Source: Corallium rubrum (taxonomy: Eukaryota; Cnidaria; Anthozoa; Scleralcyonacea; Coralliidae). From it: a DNA stretch of 64,000 bases. The position numbers and the translations under genes are program-made. Location of the stretch: assembly GCA_964035015.1 (NCBI GenBank), contig OZ036013.1:9371366-9435365 (forward strand), in the 5' to 3' direction. Below, piece by piece: positions 53,962 to 64,000 of this stretch. Numbering within the stretch: the stretch's first letter is position 1; every line of letters begins with the position of its first letter. Under the pieces are notes generated by a model. It was given only the letters and a program-made list of their open reading frames with translations. It was not told the origin of the DNA and did no database searches.

Positions 53962-55526
53962 GGTCTGGGTGACTCCTCCTTGCTGACGCCGATCGAATAG
54001 ACAGCGCCGCCAACTCCGTGGATCGAAGCGTCTCCGAATACATGGAGTTCGGTGGAATCAATTGGTTGTTGGTAAGGTGCCAATGGTCGAGGTGTGGTTG
54101 TCTGTGATGGGAGTGACTGTTCAAATTTCTTCCATCGTTGTCGAATGTTCTCTGGAAGGGGAGCATCCCAGGCAACCTTCGAGTCACAGGCATCACGATA
54201 GATTATCTTCCCTTGCAAGGTGGTTGGAGACACTAGACCAAGGGGGTCGTAAATTTTCGCCAACGTTGCCAACAGTTCGCGTTTGGTTGCCGTACGGGTT
54301 GTCGTCGGAAATTCCACGGCTATCGTATCTGCAGACTTGTCCCACCTGAGGCCCAATAGCTTCGACTCGTTTGGCTGGACTTGTAGTTGTTGTTTGGCAT
54401 AAGACTGTTCGTCGATAGTCGTAGGATTGGCATTGTCTTCTAACTTAGGGCAATTTGAGTTCCATTTATGTAACTCGAATTTCGCGTCCTCCATGATCTC
54501 GATGGCCACACTTTTGCGTTGATGGGCTTGCTTTTCATCTTGACCGCCTGTCAAAATGTCATCTACGTAGAGGCTTCGGCGCAGTCTCTCTGTCTCGTCT
54601 GGGTATTTTCCTGACCAGGCATCTAGATGGCAATCGAGGACTCCCCCAAGCAGGAATGGTGACGGCGCGAGCCCGAACAACACTCTCGTGAACCGGTAGG
54701 TGTCGATTCCTGAGTTAGCATCTGGTCGCCAGTGAAAGCGGAGCGCGTCTCTCTCGCTCTCGTGGATGCGAATTTGAAGGAATGCTTTCTTAATGTCACC
54801 CGATACAACCACTGGATAACCCCTCTGTTGAACGAGGACGTCCCACAGTTTGTTTTGCAGAGCTGGCCCGGTGTAAAGACAGTCGTTTAGTGATGGAGCT
54901 CCAAGCGATGCTCGAGCTGAGGCGTCGTACACGATCCTCATTTTCGTGGTTTCGGCAGACTTCCGAATCACGCTTTTATGTGGAATGTAGAACTCCTTTG
55001 GCTGGGCAACGGTCGGTACTTTCTCGATCACTCCCTCTTCTAACTGCTCTTGGATGATCCCATTGTATTTTTCGGTTAGACCTTCGCGTTGAAGTTTCCG
55101 GGTCAAACTCTCTAGCCGTTTGAGACTACCTTGCTCGTTGTTGGGCAGATGTGGATGGTTGGCTTTCCATGGGAGGGTTGTTTCATACCAGCCTTCTGGA
55201 GAGCGGGTTAATCGTTCTTTAAACTCGTCGACAACGACTGTCTGGTCGTGTTCTGGTGCGTCTTTCAGGCCGAGGACGTCCAGTCTGCACAATTCCTCAT
55301 AATCGACGTGGGTTGTTTGGGTAAGCATCATCACGTTGTGGTTGAACTCTTTACCAGGAGACATCAGGAGCCATCCAAACTTTGTTAGTTCAGCGACAGG
55401 TGCAGGCTCCTTTCCGATTCTTGGCTTCGTCTCCGTCTTTATTCGCGCGTATTCTCCGCACCCGAGGACCACGTGAATCGGAAGTAACGCTTTGGTGTCG
55501 TCATCATTCACCGACACGCCTTCCAA
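53922..55526 (-). CDS. BEL/Pao 1 reverse transcriptase
   Basis: A 534-residue frame. It contains PIHVVLGCGEYARI at the N-terminus, the FYIPHKSVIRKS..RIVYDASA region, VVSGDIKKAFLQIRI (catalytic Asp), VLFGLAPSPFLL and LRRSLYVDDILTGG (YVDD active site), then IYDPLGLVSP connection motifs and the first RNase H block. No internal stop. Confidence 0.94.
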   Translation of the reverse strand: MEGVSVNDDDTKALLPIHVVLGCGEYARIKTETKPRIGKEPAPVAELTKFGWLLMSPGKEFNHNVMMLTQTTHVDYEELCRLDVLGLKDAPEHDQTVVVDEFKERLTRSPEGWYETTLPWKANHPHLPNNEQGSLKRLESLTRKLQREGLTEKYNGIIQEQLEEGVIEKVPTVAQPKEFYIPHKSVIRKSAETTKMRIVYDASARASLGAPSLNDCLYTGPALQNKLWDVLVQQRGYPVVVSGDIKKAFLQIRIHESERDALRFHWRPDANSGIDTYRFTRVLFGLAPSPFLLGGVLDCHLDAWSGKYPDETERLRRSLYVDDILTGGQDEKQAHQRKSVAIEIMEDAKFELHKWNSNCPKLEDNANPTTIDEQSYAKQQLQVQPNESKLLGLRWDKSADTIAVEFPTTTRTATKRELLATLAKIYDPLGLVSPTTLQGKIIYRDACDSKVAWDAPLPENIRQRWKKFEQSLPSQTTTPRPLAPYQQPIDSTELHVFGDASIHGVGGAVYSIGVSKEESPRPWLQPKPDLPREV

Positions 55527-55538
55527 ATGTGGGTGTTT

Positions 55539-56058
55539 CTAGATTAGTTCACTGTAGTTGGGATTCTTGATCGACAATAACTCCGTCTTGTTAACTTTCG
55601 TTGCTCTCACGGGCAGGGTGAACTGTTGATTGACTGATTTAAGTTCCAAGTCGTAGACCTCGAGTCTCGCGACCTTGGAGGCCATTAGCATGTCAATGTT
55701 TTTTTGTTTCGATCGTTGATGGTTTTGCTTCAAGTAATTGGATCAATTTTGCCGAGACGTATGAACTACCAGCTCCAGAATCGACGAGAGCTCTGCATCG
55801 AATGCCGTTTACTTCCAGGACAACTACGGGAAAGACCCCTTCGTTATTCTCGCACGCGGTCAGAACGCGTTCCGTTTCCGTGGAGTCGTCAGTGGATTTC
55901 GTTTCTTTTGTCTCGCATATGGAAGTGTGATGTCTTTTTCCACACTTTTGACAAGAGGTTTTACTTAGGCACTCGGAAGCTTTGTGATTTCCGGAGGCGC
56001 AATTAAAACATAATCGTCGCTTGGCCAATATCTGTTTGCGCTCTGACGTCAATGTCAC
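55539..56058 (-). pseudogene. BEL/Pao 1 CCHC knuckles and aspartic protease (frameshifted)
   Basis: CFNCASGNHKASEC is a CCHC knuckle, followed by a second C..C..H..C group. VLEVNGIRCRALVDSGAGSS has the DSGA active site. Around 55693-55733 the frame changes and the end of the protease (LPVRATKVNKTELLSIKNPN) runs on to a stop at 55539, just before the RT frame. Confidence 0.85.
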
Positions 56059-57152
56059 TTTCGTGCACTCGGTAGCTTGTCATCACAGTAAGTGCACCCA
56101 CGTGGTTTTGATTCCCGATTACGGATGTGAAACAGCTTCTCGTTGTTTTTCCTCTTGAAAGTCGGTTCTTGCTCTCTATCAGACGGTTTGGCATCGATCG
56201 GGTTTCTTCTAGTCCATTGTCTCAGCGCTTCGGCTAATTTGGCGAAGTCCCACTTTTCCCAATCTGGATCTGTGCGTACCAAGTCTCCCCGAATGCCTGG
56301 CAGCTTGTCCAAAGTCATTGACACCGCGCCATTGACTTGTTCAAGTTTTTTCAATGTTTCTAATGCTTGCACGCAATACATTAGTTTATCACTGAAGTCG
56401 TGGATCTTCTTCGGGTTTGCATTGTGTACGGTTGGTAGATCTAAAATCTCTCGAGTGTAGACTTTAACTATCTCTGATTCTTTTCCGTACTTGTCTTGGA
56501 GAATGCTTTTGGCACGATTATAGCCTTCCGGTGTGAAGGGCAACGCTTCTACAATGTGTCTCACTTTGGTGTCGAGTAACTCGCGAAGGTACGCAAACTT
56601 CGTGATGGGAGCAGCCATGGTTTTGTCAATGTTCTCCGTGAATTGTCCCCAAAACCTCGGCCAATCCATATATGTGCCTTCAAACTTTGAAATTACCAGC
56701 TTTGGTAATTTTGCTTGTGTTCCGATCGCAGTTCCGGTCGACTTCGCGTTGCTTTGGCTTTGGTTTACGGTTTCGTGTTCGGTTTGAAGTTTCAGTTTTG
56801 TCTCAAGGAGTTTGACCTCGAACTGGATCTTCTCTTCACGCTCGATCGTCTCTTGTTTCTTCTTGTTCTCCTCCAGCCATTGCTTCGTCGCTCGGACGTG
56901 GCTGTCAGCCTGTTCTATTTCGTTGTTGATCTTATTGTTCCATTCAGTGATGTCTTCTTTCGCTGCGATTTTCTTTGCTTCTACTGTAAGGCGAAGATTG
57001 TCCACTTCGTTGGTGATTGCTCGAAGGGTCGCTTGGTGTCGCGCAATGCTTTCTTCGTCGGCTTTCGCTAGAACTCCGTCGGTTCGTTTAGTCGTAATCT
57101 GAAGTTGAGTTAATTTTGTCTCAAGCGCAGCGAGTTGCGCTGTTGTTTCCAT
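56055..57152 (-). CDS. BEL/Pao 1 gag-like protein
   Basis: 365 residues from ATG at 57152, 20 bp inside the PBS. The first 150 are a long coiled coil (ETKLTQLQITTK..NKINNEIEQADSH). Next comes the conserved LPKLVISKFEGTYMDWPRFW and REILDLPTV block of BEL/Pao gag (DUF1759-like). The C-terminus has CTYCDDKLPSARK, a partial knuckle that runs into the next frame. Confidence 0.92.
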   Translation of the reverse strand: METTAQLAALETKLTQLQITTKRTDGVLAKADEESIARHQATLRAITNEVDNLRLTVEAKKIAAKEDITEWNNKINNEIEQADSHVRATKQWLEENKKKQETIEREEKIQFEVKLLETKLKLQTEHETVNQSQSNAKSTGTAIGTQAKLPKLVISKFEGTYMDWPRFWGQFTENIDKTMAAPITKFAYLRELLDTKVRHIVEALPFTPEGYNRAKSILQDKYGKESEIVKVYTREILDLPTVHNANPKKIHDFSDKLMYCVQALETLKKLEQVNGAVSMTLDKLPGIRGDLVRTDPDWEKWDFAKLAEALRQWTRRNPIDAKPSDREQEPTFKRKNNEKLFHIRNRESKPRGCTYCDDKLPSARK

Positions 57153-57172
57153 TCTTGTCGAGGGATCTCCCG

Positions 57173-57191
57173 GATCCCGTCGGAGGTGCCA
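57173..57191 (-). promoter_or_regulatory. Candidate primer-binding site
   Basis: Minus strand TGGCACCTCCGACGGGATC directly follows the LTR. It begins with the TGG that pairs with a tRNA CCA end. The tRNA was not identified. Confidence 0.5.
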
Positions 57192-57479
57192 CGTTTAGTA
57201 AATTGCCCTTTACTAAGAGGGTTGATCAACGACAGACACGACTTTCGTTAGGTTGCGTTTATTGATAGCTCTCACTCACGTTCACTCGCTAGGACGTTCG
57301 CTTAGTCACGGTCTCATTTTTCTAAAACTCTCTCTTATCATATAACTCACACCTATAATAAATCTATTTAATTGCCTTAAAACTTATTAATTAAATCAAT
57401 CAGTGTCCCATAGTAATTATTTCATAAAATCCCAATTATCTTGAATATTGAAAGACATATATCCATGCAGTCTCCGACA
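57192..57479 (-). repeat. BEL/Pao 1 5' LTR
   Basis: It begins TGTCGGAGACTGCATGG (57479 downward), contains CAATAAACG as a possible poly(A) signal and ends just before the PBS. It is about 288 bp. With no second LTR to compare, the exact 3' limit is inferred. Confidence 0.6.
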
Positions 57480-57539
57480 ACTATGTAAGGAAACTTATAA
57501 TATAGAAAAGGGGGTAATACGTTAGGGATCTACAATACG

Positions 57540-58740
57540 TTAGAGGTCTACAGAAAAGCAAGAAGCAGGTATAAAAGTTTTTTTAAAACGGTCAGTGCGT
57601 ATGCGCGGAAGATCGAACATGCGCTTACGTCTAATGTTATACTTGGCCTCATGAAATGATGGAAGTAATTTATATAATTTGTGTAAGGGGTCAGATACAA
57701 TTGAGGCGAATAATTTGCTGCATTGTTCCTCACGTCTGTCATACAGAGAACTGAGGTTACACAAGTCTAAATTCTGATGATATGACACTCCAGGTGATAT
57801 AATGGATAGAGCCCTCTTCTGCACACGTTCCAAGTCGTCGCTTAAATAGACGGGAAGGGAATAATGGAAGACCGGTGAACAGTACTCTAGAATTGATCTC
57901 ACACAGGTGCAATAAAAATTCACGATATCTGAAACAGGAACCTTAGCGCGTTTCAGTAAAACTAAAAAGTACATACGCTTGTTTGCTTTCTTGATAGTTT
58001 CTCTAACATGGGCATTCCACAGCAGGTCGTTAGAAATCGTCAAGCCCAAAATTTTAGCATGATCAACGATATCGAGTTGTTTACCGTTAACTACAATTGG
58101 AACAAAAACATGTTTTTCTTTTTTGAAATCTAAGACCATTTCTTTACACTTGTCAGCGTTCAGTTGAAACTTATGATCAGATGACCAGGATTGAACTGCT
58201 GAAACTGCGCAGTGGACTTGACTGCAGGATCCTCTTGGTACCACTTCGGCAATTGTTGTGTCATCCACAAATTTCCACGAACTCACATCAGATACTTGAA
58301 GATCATTAATCATCAATAGAAAGAGCCACGGGCCAAGTTTGGTGCCTTGGGGGACGCCTGCGGGAACGTTACCCCATTCCAAAAAACAATCTTTAGATAG
58401 CTTCACGCGTTGTTGCCTGTTTAGTACGAAGTCAGAAACCCAGCGTGCAATACCATGGGGAATGGATAGACTAAAGATTTTCTGCACCAGAAGAGTATGG
58501 TCAATTAAATCAAATGCCTTTCTATAGTCAAATAACACTAATCTCACAGCAGCACCCGTACCATCGGTAGCTTCCGGCCAACTGGTGAATCATGGATACT
58601 AGAGCTAGCACAGTTGAGGATTTGGGAACTGCGCCAAATTGGTCGGGATCAATCATTTCGAGAACAGCAGGGCCAATAAATAATGTAACCACGAAATCTT
58701 CTGCAACTTTAGAAATTGTGGAGGTCAGTGAAATAGGTCT
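57540..58740 (-). pseudogene. 5'-truncated CR1/L2-type LINE reverse transcriptase (one frameshift)
   Basis: Minus strand: RPISLTSTISK (58740), IDPDQFGAVP, STVLALVSMIHQ, then a one-base slip near 58585, then VRLVLFDYRKAFDLIDH (catalytic Asp) and VPAGVPQGTKLGPWLF. Next are SSWKFVDDTTIAE (FVDD) and ILGLTISNDLLWNAHV, the thumb CVRSILEYCSPVFHYSLP, and ERVQKRALSIISPG to the stop at 57540. The endonuclease domain is missing. The LINE ends about 60 bp from the BEL LTR. Confidence 0.88.
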
Positions 58741-59928
58741 GTGTATGTCAGGTTATCAATAGGTATCTCCCTCATTCTCAGGCACCAGACACTGGCTTTA
58801 ACGCAAAAGCAGATATTCTGCGCAAATATTTGTCTGTCGTGCTTTCGGACGAACCCAGCGTTTTTCTGTGGGAGCACCGGGAATTTTTTAGGACAGACCG
58901 TGTTCTGCTGTGCCATGATGGCGTGCATTGTAATATGGAAGGCCAATATTGCCTGTACAGAAGTTATCGTGGTGCAATCCTTAAGGGGCTACAAATGTTA
59001 GGTATTTAAACCCTTGCCCTTACCTTTTTCACTAATTTGTTATCATGTGATATTTTGTTATTTGTTTATACATGATTTCTTGCTTGCCATGTTTTGACGT
59101 ACTTTCCCAGTCGATATATTATGGTTTTTATTCATCTTCCTCCGTATATATAGAATTATTATACTTATTTGATTTCGTGTTAAATTGTGTGACGCCATGA
59201 AGTCGTGCGTCATTCGGCTTATCAAACTTGAAGGAGGAAGTTCCTACTTTCAAGCAGTCGCGACAATTGTGATTTTAGCGTAGACATACAGAGGCAATGT
59301 GTAGCGAATGATCTTGATAATCTGTTACATAAAATGCTAATTTATAACGTTATGTGAATATTGTGTATTCCCCATGCCTACATAATTGTGGCGATGTCTG
59401 TGCTTGTCTTGTTTGTTTTGGGCTAGAGCAACATAACTGTTTTCAGATGCCCACATTGAGATTTCAATATATTGCATTTTTTCTGCACAAGACTTATTCA
59501 TGAATTCGTGGCTGCATTAACTAGTTGTTTGTCTTAAACTGTCGCGCAATACATTCAGTGTTTATGCGACGATCTATTTTGCCACTGTTCTTGTGTTAGA
59601 GACTATGTATGCCTAAGTGGGATAGGACATTTCAAATGTTTTCAGATGCCCACATTGAAATCAATATATTGTTGAGATGGTGCGGTTATATGTTGTTTTC
59701 AGATTGCCCACTTTGTATATAGATATTTTGCAGCATTTATAAGGGATTCTCAATATGCGGCTACCATCGTTGTATGCCATGATTATCCTGCTGCCTTGTT
59801 CAGTTTCTGTGTTATGTGTTTGTCGCTATATCTATGTGAACATTATGATTACTATGTCTATGTGAAAATTATGATTACTCACTTGCCTTGCCTGTCTCCA
59901 TTTTGGTTTAGTTTTTTCTTTCAGAACC
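58741..59928. other. 5' region of the DIRS-type element
   Basis: No ORF is supported. TTTTCAGATGCCCACATTGA at 59440 and 59638, and TTTTCAGATTGCCCACTTTG at 59697, are diverged repeats, probably the element's left terminal region. The left boundary was not found. Confidence 0.4.
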
Positions 59929-60050
59929 ATGCCTGCCACCCGTAGAAACACTCGATCTCAGCGTAGAGCGCAACCTACTAATGTACGGCCAGCATCTTCG
60001 CGACAGCGGGAAAACGGACGCGTTACTTCAGTCCCTACTGTTCCCTTGCC

Positions 60051-62094
60051 CAGGGGCGGATCTAGAATTTTTTTTACCTTAGTCAAACCATTCCTAGGGG
60101 GGTCCGGGGGCATGTCGCCCCGCAAAATTTTTGAAATTTGGACCTCTGAAATGGCATTTCCTGCATTCTGACGGTACTTTGGGGAAAGATTTAAAGTTTT
60201 AAATCGTGTTTTCAATAGCGCATTTTATCAAACCTGGAAGGTGTCAAATAAATTTAGGGATAAAGTGGACGTTTTATTATGCAAATACATTTAAAATTAT
60301 AGAAAATAACGGGGGAAAATCCAATAAATCGAATCTTAGGTAGCTGGCTAGCTGCTACATATGCACCCCGACGGAAATCCTGAATAACATCAGAACGTAC
60401 ACATAAACACATTCATATGACAAGATCAAAGAATCATGTTACCAAAATCATTAAGCACTTTAGATATTTTGAATGATATTCCAGGCCACTGAGGATAGGA
60501 TCTAGTCGTGTGAGAAACATCAAGAGGCACACGAGGCAACCAAACAAAACTAATGTGTTCTCATGTTGTGCAATATTTACGCAGAACTATCACTACCAGA
60601 CATCACATGGTTCAATTTAAATAATTCACGTTCGCGTGCGCTATCAAATTTACTAAACCCATACAGTCATTCAGCCAGAATAGAATACTATTATAAACGT
60701 CGCGTCTATATATAAGACTATTATTATAATATACGCGTTTGATAATCAAAGGATTAGTTACCGCGAGATAGGTTCTGAACCGTTTGAGTCTGACTGCCAA
60801 GACTCTGAGAATCCTTTGACGAGTAATACCTTCTGGCCTTAGCCAGTGTCGATAATATTTGCGCGTCTGACAACCAACGGCTTAACGTTAAAACTTACCT
60901 ACCGCTCGGGACAATTGAATAAATCAAATATCTCGGAGATATCCCTGATCTTCATTTTCAAACGCAGAAAGTACGGTTTCGTATGAAACACTTCCCGCAG
61001 ACATAGCACTATAGCAGTATGCTCTGATAATCTGATTTACTCTGACAAGTCGGAAATTGAACCTTCGTAGTCAAGCTTCGATCAGAAAGGCCGTAGTAAA
61101 ATAGAGCGGCTAGAATTATTTTGAACATGAGCAATGACGTAAATCACTCTATTGCTTTACGTGCATTGGGCTGGGAGCCACTCAAAACAGAAAGGAAGAA
61201 AGCTAAGGCAAAAATGATGTATAAAGTATTAAATAAAATAGGTCCCAAATCACTCACTAGTATGTTTTCATACAAGAGTGAGAAAACAAACTACAATCTT
61301 TGAGACATTTCAACTGGTCTTAGTTTACCTAAACCGCATATTAATAGCATGAAAAATAGTTTCATGTACGACGGCGCATACCTTTGGAATTCTATTCCAA
61401 AGGAAATTCGGGAAAGTAAAACTCTTTCTTCCTTTCGAAATAAAATCGCTGCTCACATCATTGACATAGAGTAACTAGTAAGTAAATTGATGTACCTGTA
61501 AATATTCTAATAATCTTCTTATCATGTAAATAGTTTAATATTCTACCTTTCTAAATAGTTATTTTATTTTTGTAAGTAGCTCCTAGTATCTATCATTCTT
61601 CTTCAATCTTGTAATTTTTATATTTTTGCACACGCCCCCCGTGGAAATCAGCTTCGGTTGACGGGGTCAGCGTGTATAAATAAAGTTTCTATCTTCTCTA
61701 TCTATCTATACCCCACGCTGCGATAAGTCATGACTAACCAAAAAAATACAGCCAATGACTATTCAGATATTTCTCGAATTAGCCAATCATATAGCTTGTT
61801 TATGAGCCCCTGACCGCTCAAAGCCGGTCAGAACTCCCCGGAAAGTGGTCAACATTGACTGTGGACCAATCAAATAGCTAGATTCGGCGACAAGTTAGTC
61901 ACTGCTCACGCGTAAGACTGCTGGTTTGACTAAGCTATATTGCTTTGGGAAAAGTCAGCGCTGAACGAAATTTGACACCTGGAATAATTCATTACTGGAC
62001 CGCGATTTGAATATAATTAACCGAGTTAATTTATGACTATGCAATTTCTACGTTAGTCGCGTGACCGATTTGACTACCCCTAGATCCGCCCCTG
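60051..62094. mobile_element. Non-autonomous hAT element, 2.04 kb
   Basis: An exact 8-bp duplication CCCTTGCC lies at 60043-60050 and 62095-62102. The ends are CAGGGGCGGATCTAG and CTAGATCCGCCCCTG, classical hAT termini. Subterminal GACTAC..TAGTC words follow. No transposase is present; a LINE fragment lies inside. Confidence 0.92.
61085..61710 (+). pseudogene. LINE 3' fragment inside the hAT element
   Basis: NRAARIILNMSNDVNHSIAL, then after a stop ISTGLSLPKPHIN, FMYDGAYLWNSIPKEIRESK and LSSFRNKIAAHI, to TAA at about 61473. This is the extreme C-terminus of a CR1/L2-like ORF2. The 3' UTR (CCCCCCGTGGAAATCAGC..GGGGTCAGCGTGTATAAATA) ends in (TCTA)n repeats, as usual for these LINEs. Confidence 0.82.
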
Positions 62095-62690
62095 CCCTTG
62101 CCTGACGACAACGTAGGTTCTACAATCGCGAGTGCTGCTCATTCAGATGCCGCCCTGTCCGATTCGACTGTCCAGCGTATTGTCACGGCGGTTTCGCAGG
62201 CTGTCCTCGCGTCGCTGAATGCTGCCACACATCCAGTTTCATCTACGTCGACCGCTGAAAGTAGAGAAATTCCTCTGGTTTTAGCGGGTATGGTTGTACG
62301 AGCAGATGCCACTACGCAGGGGCCTGTGGCAACTGCTTTGCAACATGTTTCAGGTGAGAACTTCGTTGAGGTCTCACAAGCGACCTCATCAGGTATGTCT
62401 GTTTTCAATTCCGTGAGCATACCTGTTGAGGCTCAAGTGAATAGCAAATTGAAGTCCAAGATTTGGGCTAATGAATTTTTCGACTTTGGCTTATTGCTCA
62501 GCTTGGGGACAGGTGATACCCGGTATCACTTGTCTTTGAGCGCTGAAACAGGTTCCTCGATGCCTACTTTATCTTTGGAACCAACTCAAAAAAACCGGCA
62601 AATTTCCAACATTGAAACATGGACATCCGCGTTTCAGATTTTCGTTGGGGTTTACACGGGTAAATATCCCATGGAAGCGCCAGCGTTAAT

Positions 62691-62932
62691 AGCGAGGCTC
62701 AGATCACACTTCCACTACCGATACCGCTACCGTAAATGTGGTTAAGCTGATGTAATGTTCGTTTTTCCGTCCTGTAGTCGTAGTTGGTTTTAATCCTAGT
62801 ACCGTAAAACGCTTTCTTTTTGTACTAGGTTCGAGACGTCCCACCATTACTGAACGTAAAAACAATATTTGACATGCTTGATTATATTTACGGTAGCGGT
62901 AGCGGTAGTGGTAGTGTGATCTGAACCTCGCT
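62691..62932. mobile_element. MITE inside the DIRS gag, 242 bp
   Basis: AGCGAGGCTCAGATCACAC..CTACCGATACCGCTACCG at the left is inverted as CGGTAGCGGTAGCGGTAG..GTGTGATCTGAACCTCGCT at the right. AAT (or TA/TAA, ambiguous by overlap) is duplicated at 62688-62690 and 62933-62935. Confidence 0.83.
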
Positions 62933-63273
62933 AATGAAATACGGCGAGGTGGTTCGGGACTTGGCCGCGCGCGGAGGCGATTGGCGATTTTACGACACGC
63001 AATTTCGTTTCTTGCGCCAAAACAACCCAGCTGGGATGCCTTGGGGTACAACTCATTGGGAACTGTGGATTCGTGCACAACATTTCAATAATTCGCGGCC
63101 TCCTAAACCTCAGGCTGCTCGCAATAGTTTTCAGTCTACTCTAGCCGGACCATTAGTTCCTAAAGGGTTTTGCCGGAAATTTCATCGAGGGTTTGATTGC
63201 CAAGGCTGCAATTTCAAACATCAATGCCACAAATGTGGTGCAGTACACCCGTCAATTCGATGTACTTTTCGTT

Positions 63274-64000
63274 CCTCACGGCCTCTCAGCAAACCATCGC
63301 CATCCGCGGCCAAGTCTCGACCTACCAACACCAGTTCAAATTGATAAGTTATTACCCTTGCTATGTGGATGCGATTCGAGATTGACTTCATCTTTGTATT
63401 ATGGTTTTAAGTTTGGTTTTCCCCTTCATTTTGAAGGTTCACGTACCTCATATTTTGCGAAAAACCTCTTGTCCGCGCAACAAAACCCTGAGATTGTTAG
63501 TGCTAAACTTTCGAGGGAGTTGGCTGCCAATAGACTCGCTGGCCCTTTCGATCAACCTCCTTTCGACAATTTCCGTGTGTCGCCCTTGGGTGTTGTTCCA
63601 AAGAAGGCCTTTGGGGAATATCGTTTGATTCATCATTTGTCGTTCCCAAATGGTGATTCTGTTAATGACGGTATTGCTCAAGAGCACACAACAGTCACTT
63701 ACGCCAGGGTGGACGATGCAGTTGCATTAATCAAACGAACAGGACGAGGTAGTTTTTTGACCAAAACAGATATTAAGAGTGTTTTTCGGATTATCCCGAT
63801 TCAGCCTTCAGATTATGATCTCCTAGGTATTTCCTGGCAGGGAAAATACTATTATGACCGCGCTATGCCAATGGGCTGCGCGTCTTCCTGTCGCACTTTT
63901 GAAATGTTTAGCACTGCTCTCGAATGGGTTGCTAAGAAACATCTAAAGATATCGAATCTCATCCACATACTTGATGATTATCTTATGGCAGCTAGTTCTT
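63274..64000 (+). CDS. DIRS-type reverse transcriptase, N-terminal part (runs off the window)
   Basis: The frame overlaps the end of gag and is open to the last base. Blocks: VQIDKLLPLLCG, YGFKFGFPLHFEG, ANRLAGPFDQPPF, FRVSPLGVVPKKAFGEYRLI, TKTDIKSVFRIIPIQ (first catalytic Asp), MPMGCASSCRTFEMFSTAL and HILDDYLM (catalytic LDDY) at the edge. This order is that of DIRS/Ngaro tyrosine-recombinase retrotransposons. RNase H, methyltransferase and recombinase domains would follow outside the window. No stop in the 240 residues seen. Confidence 0.9.

Larger units (their letters stand above)
52284..57479 (-). mobile_element. BEL/Pao LTR retrotransposon 1 (3' part replaced by the Penelope element)
   Basis: Minus-strand order: LTR, primer-binding site, gag, CCHC/protease, reverse transcriptase, RNase H, integrase. 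It ends abruptly at 52284, and no 3' LTR was found to the left. Confidence 0.9.
59929..63344 (+). pseudogene. DIRS-type gag, interrupted by two insertions
   Basis: Pieces are 59929-60050, 62103-62690 and 62936-63344. Counting one target copy at each junction, they are in the same frame. The N-terminus is basic (MPATRRNTRSQRRAQ); the middle is Ser/Thr/Ala-rich with SKIWANEFFDFGLLLSLG; the end has DWRFYDTQFRFLRQ and a cysteine/histidine cluster GFCRKFHRGFDCQGC..HQCHKCGAVHPSIRC of the kind found in DIRS/Ngaro capsid proteins. Intact before the insertions; now non-functional. Confidence 0.8.

Overview
The window is eukaryotic and looks like an AT-rich cnidarian, most likely anthozoan, genome. The evidence is spliced genes with GT-AG introns, a fibrinogen-related (FReD) gene of the type common in corals and anemones, and a mixture of P, hAT, BEL/Pao, DIRS, Penelope and CR1/L2-like elements together with tRNA- and 5S-derived SINEs. 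The species cannot be fixed from the sequence alone. Nothing prokaryotic was seen: no operons and no CRISPR array.

Convincing host coding sequence is scarce. Two FReD exons (1482-1865 and 5052-5317, + strand) splice in phase and encode almost a whole fibrinogen C-terminal domain. A possible type II membrane-protein exon lies at 39199-39526. Nearly everything else is mobile DNA, often nested, with target-site duplications that can still be read.

Layout: 1-0.5 kb, tRNA-derived SINEs, two of them head to head. 1.5-5.3 kb, the FReD gene with foldback repeats in its intron. 5.8-6.8 kb, a TIR element with a zinc-finger-like ORF remnant inside a MITE. 7.1-9.1 kb, TA tracts, a hammerhead-ribozyme-like motif and minisatellites. 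9.8-10.7 kb, a LINE 3' end. 11.1-15.8 kb, a two-gene DNA transposon of a family I cannot name. 16.0-17.3 kb, a repeat whose inverted second copy is at 48.4-50.1 kb. 20.7-31.1 kb, a large decayed transposon with ~280-bp terminal inverted repeats and a ~5-kb insertion. 32-37 kb, foldbacks, MITEs and a 993-bp non-autonomous P-like element. 37.4-40.2 kb, a minisatellite, a MITE, 5S-derived SINEs and the possible membrane-protein exon. 40.5-48.4 kb, a BEL/Pao fragment split by a 6-kb P element. 50.4-57.5 kb, a second BEL/Pao element (- strand) joined to a 5'-truncated Penelope element. 57.5-58.7 kb, a second LINE. 59-64 kb, a DIRS-type element running off the window, with its gag interrupted by a hAT element and a small MITE.

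The most unusual items are these. The P element has a THAP transposase gene on one strand and a spliced C2H2 gene converging on it from the other; the C2H2 protein ends in a region resembling a transposase C-terminus. The 11.1-15.8 kb transposon has the same two-gene convergent layout in an unrelated family. At 7.23-7.28 kb there is a match to every core position of a hammerhead ribozyme. Two pairs of filled and empty sites (16.57 vs 48.87 kb; 49.13 vs 16.35 kb) show exact insertion events within the window.
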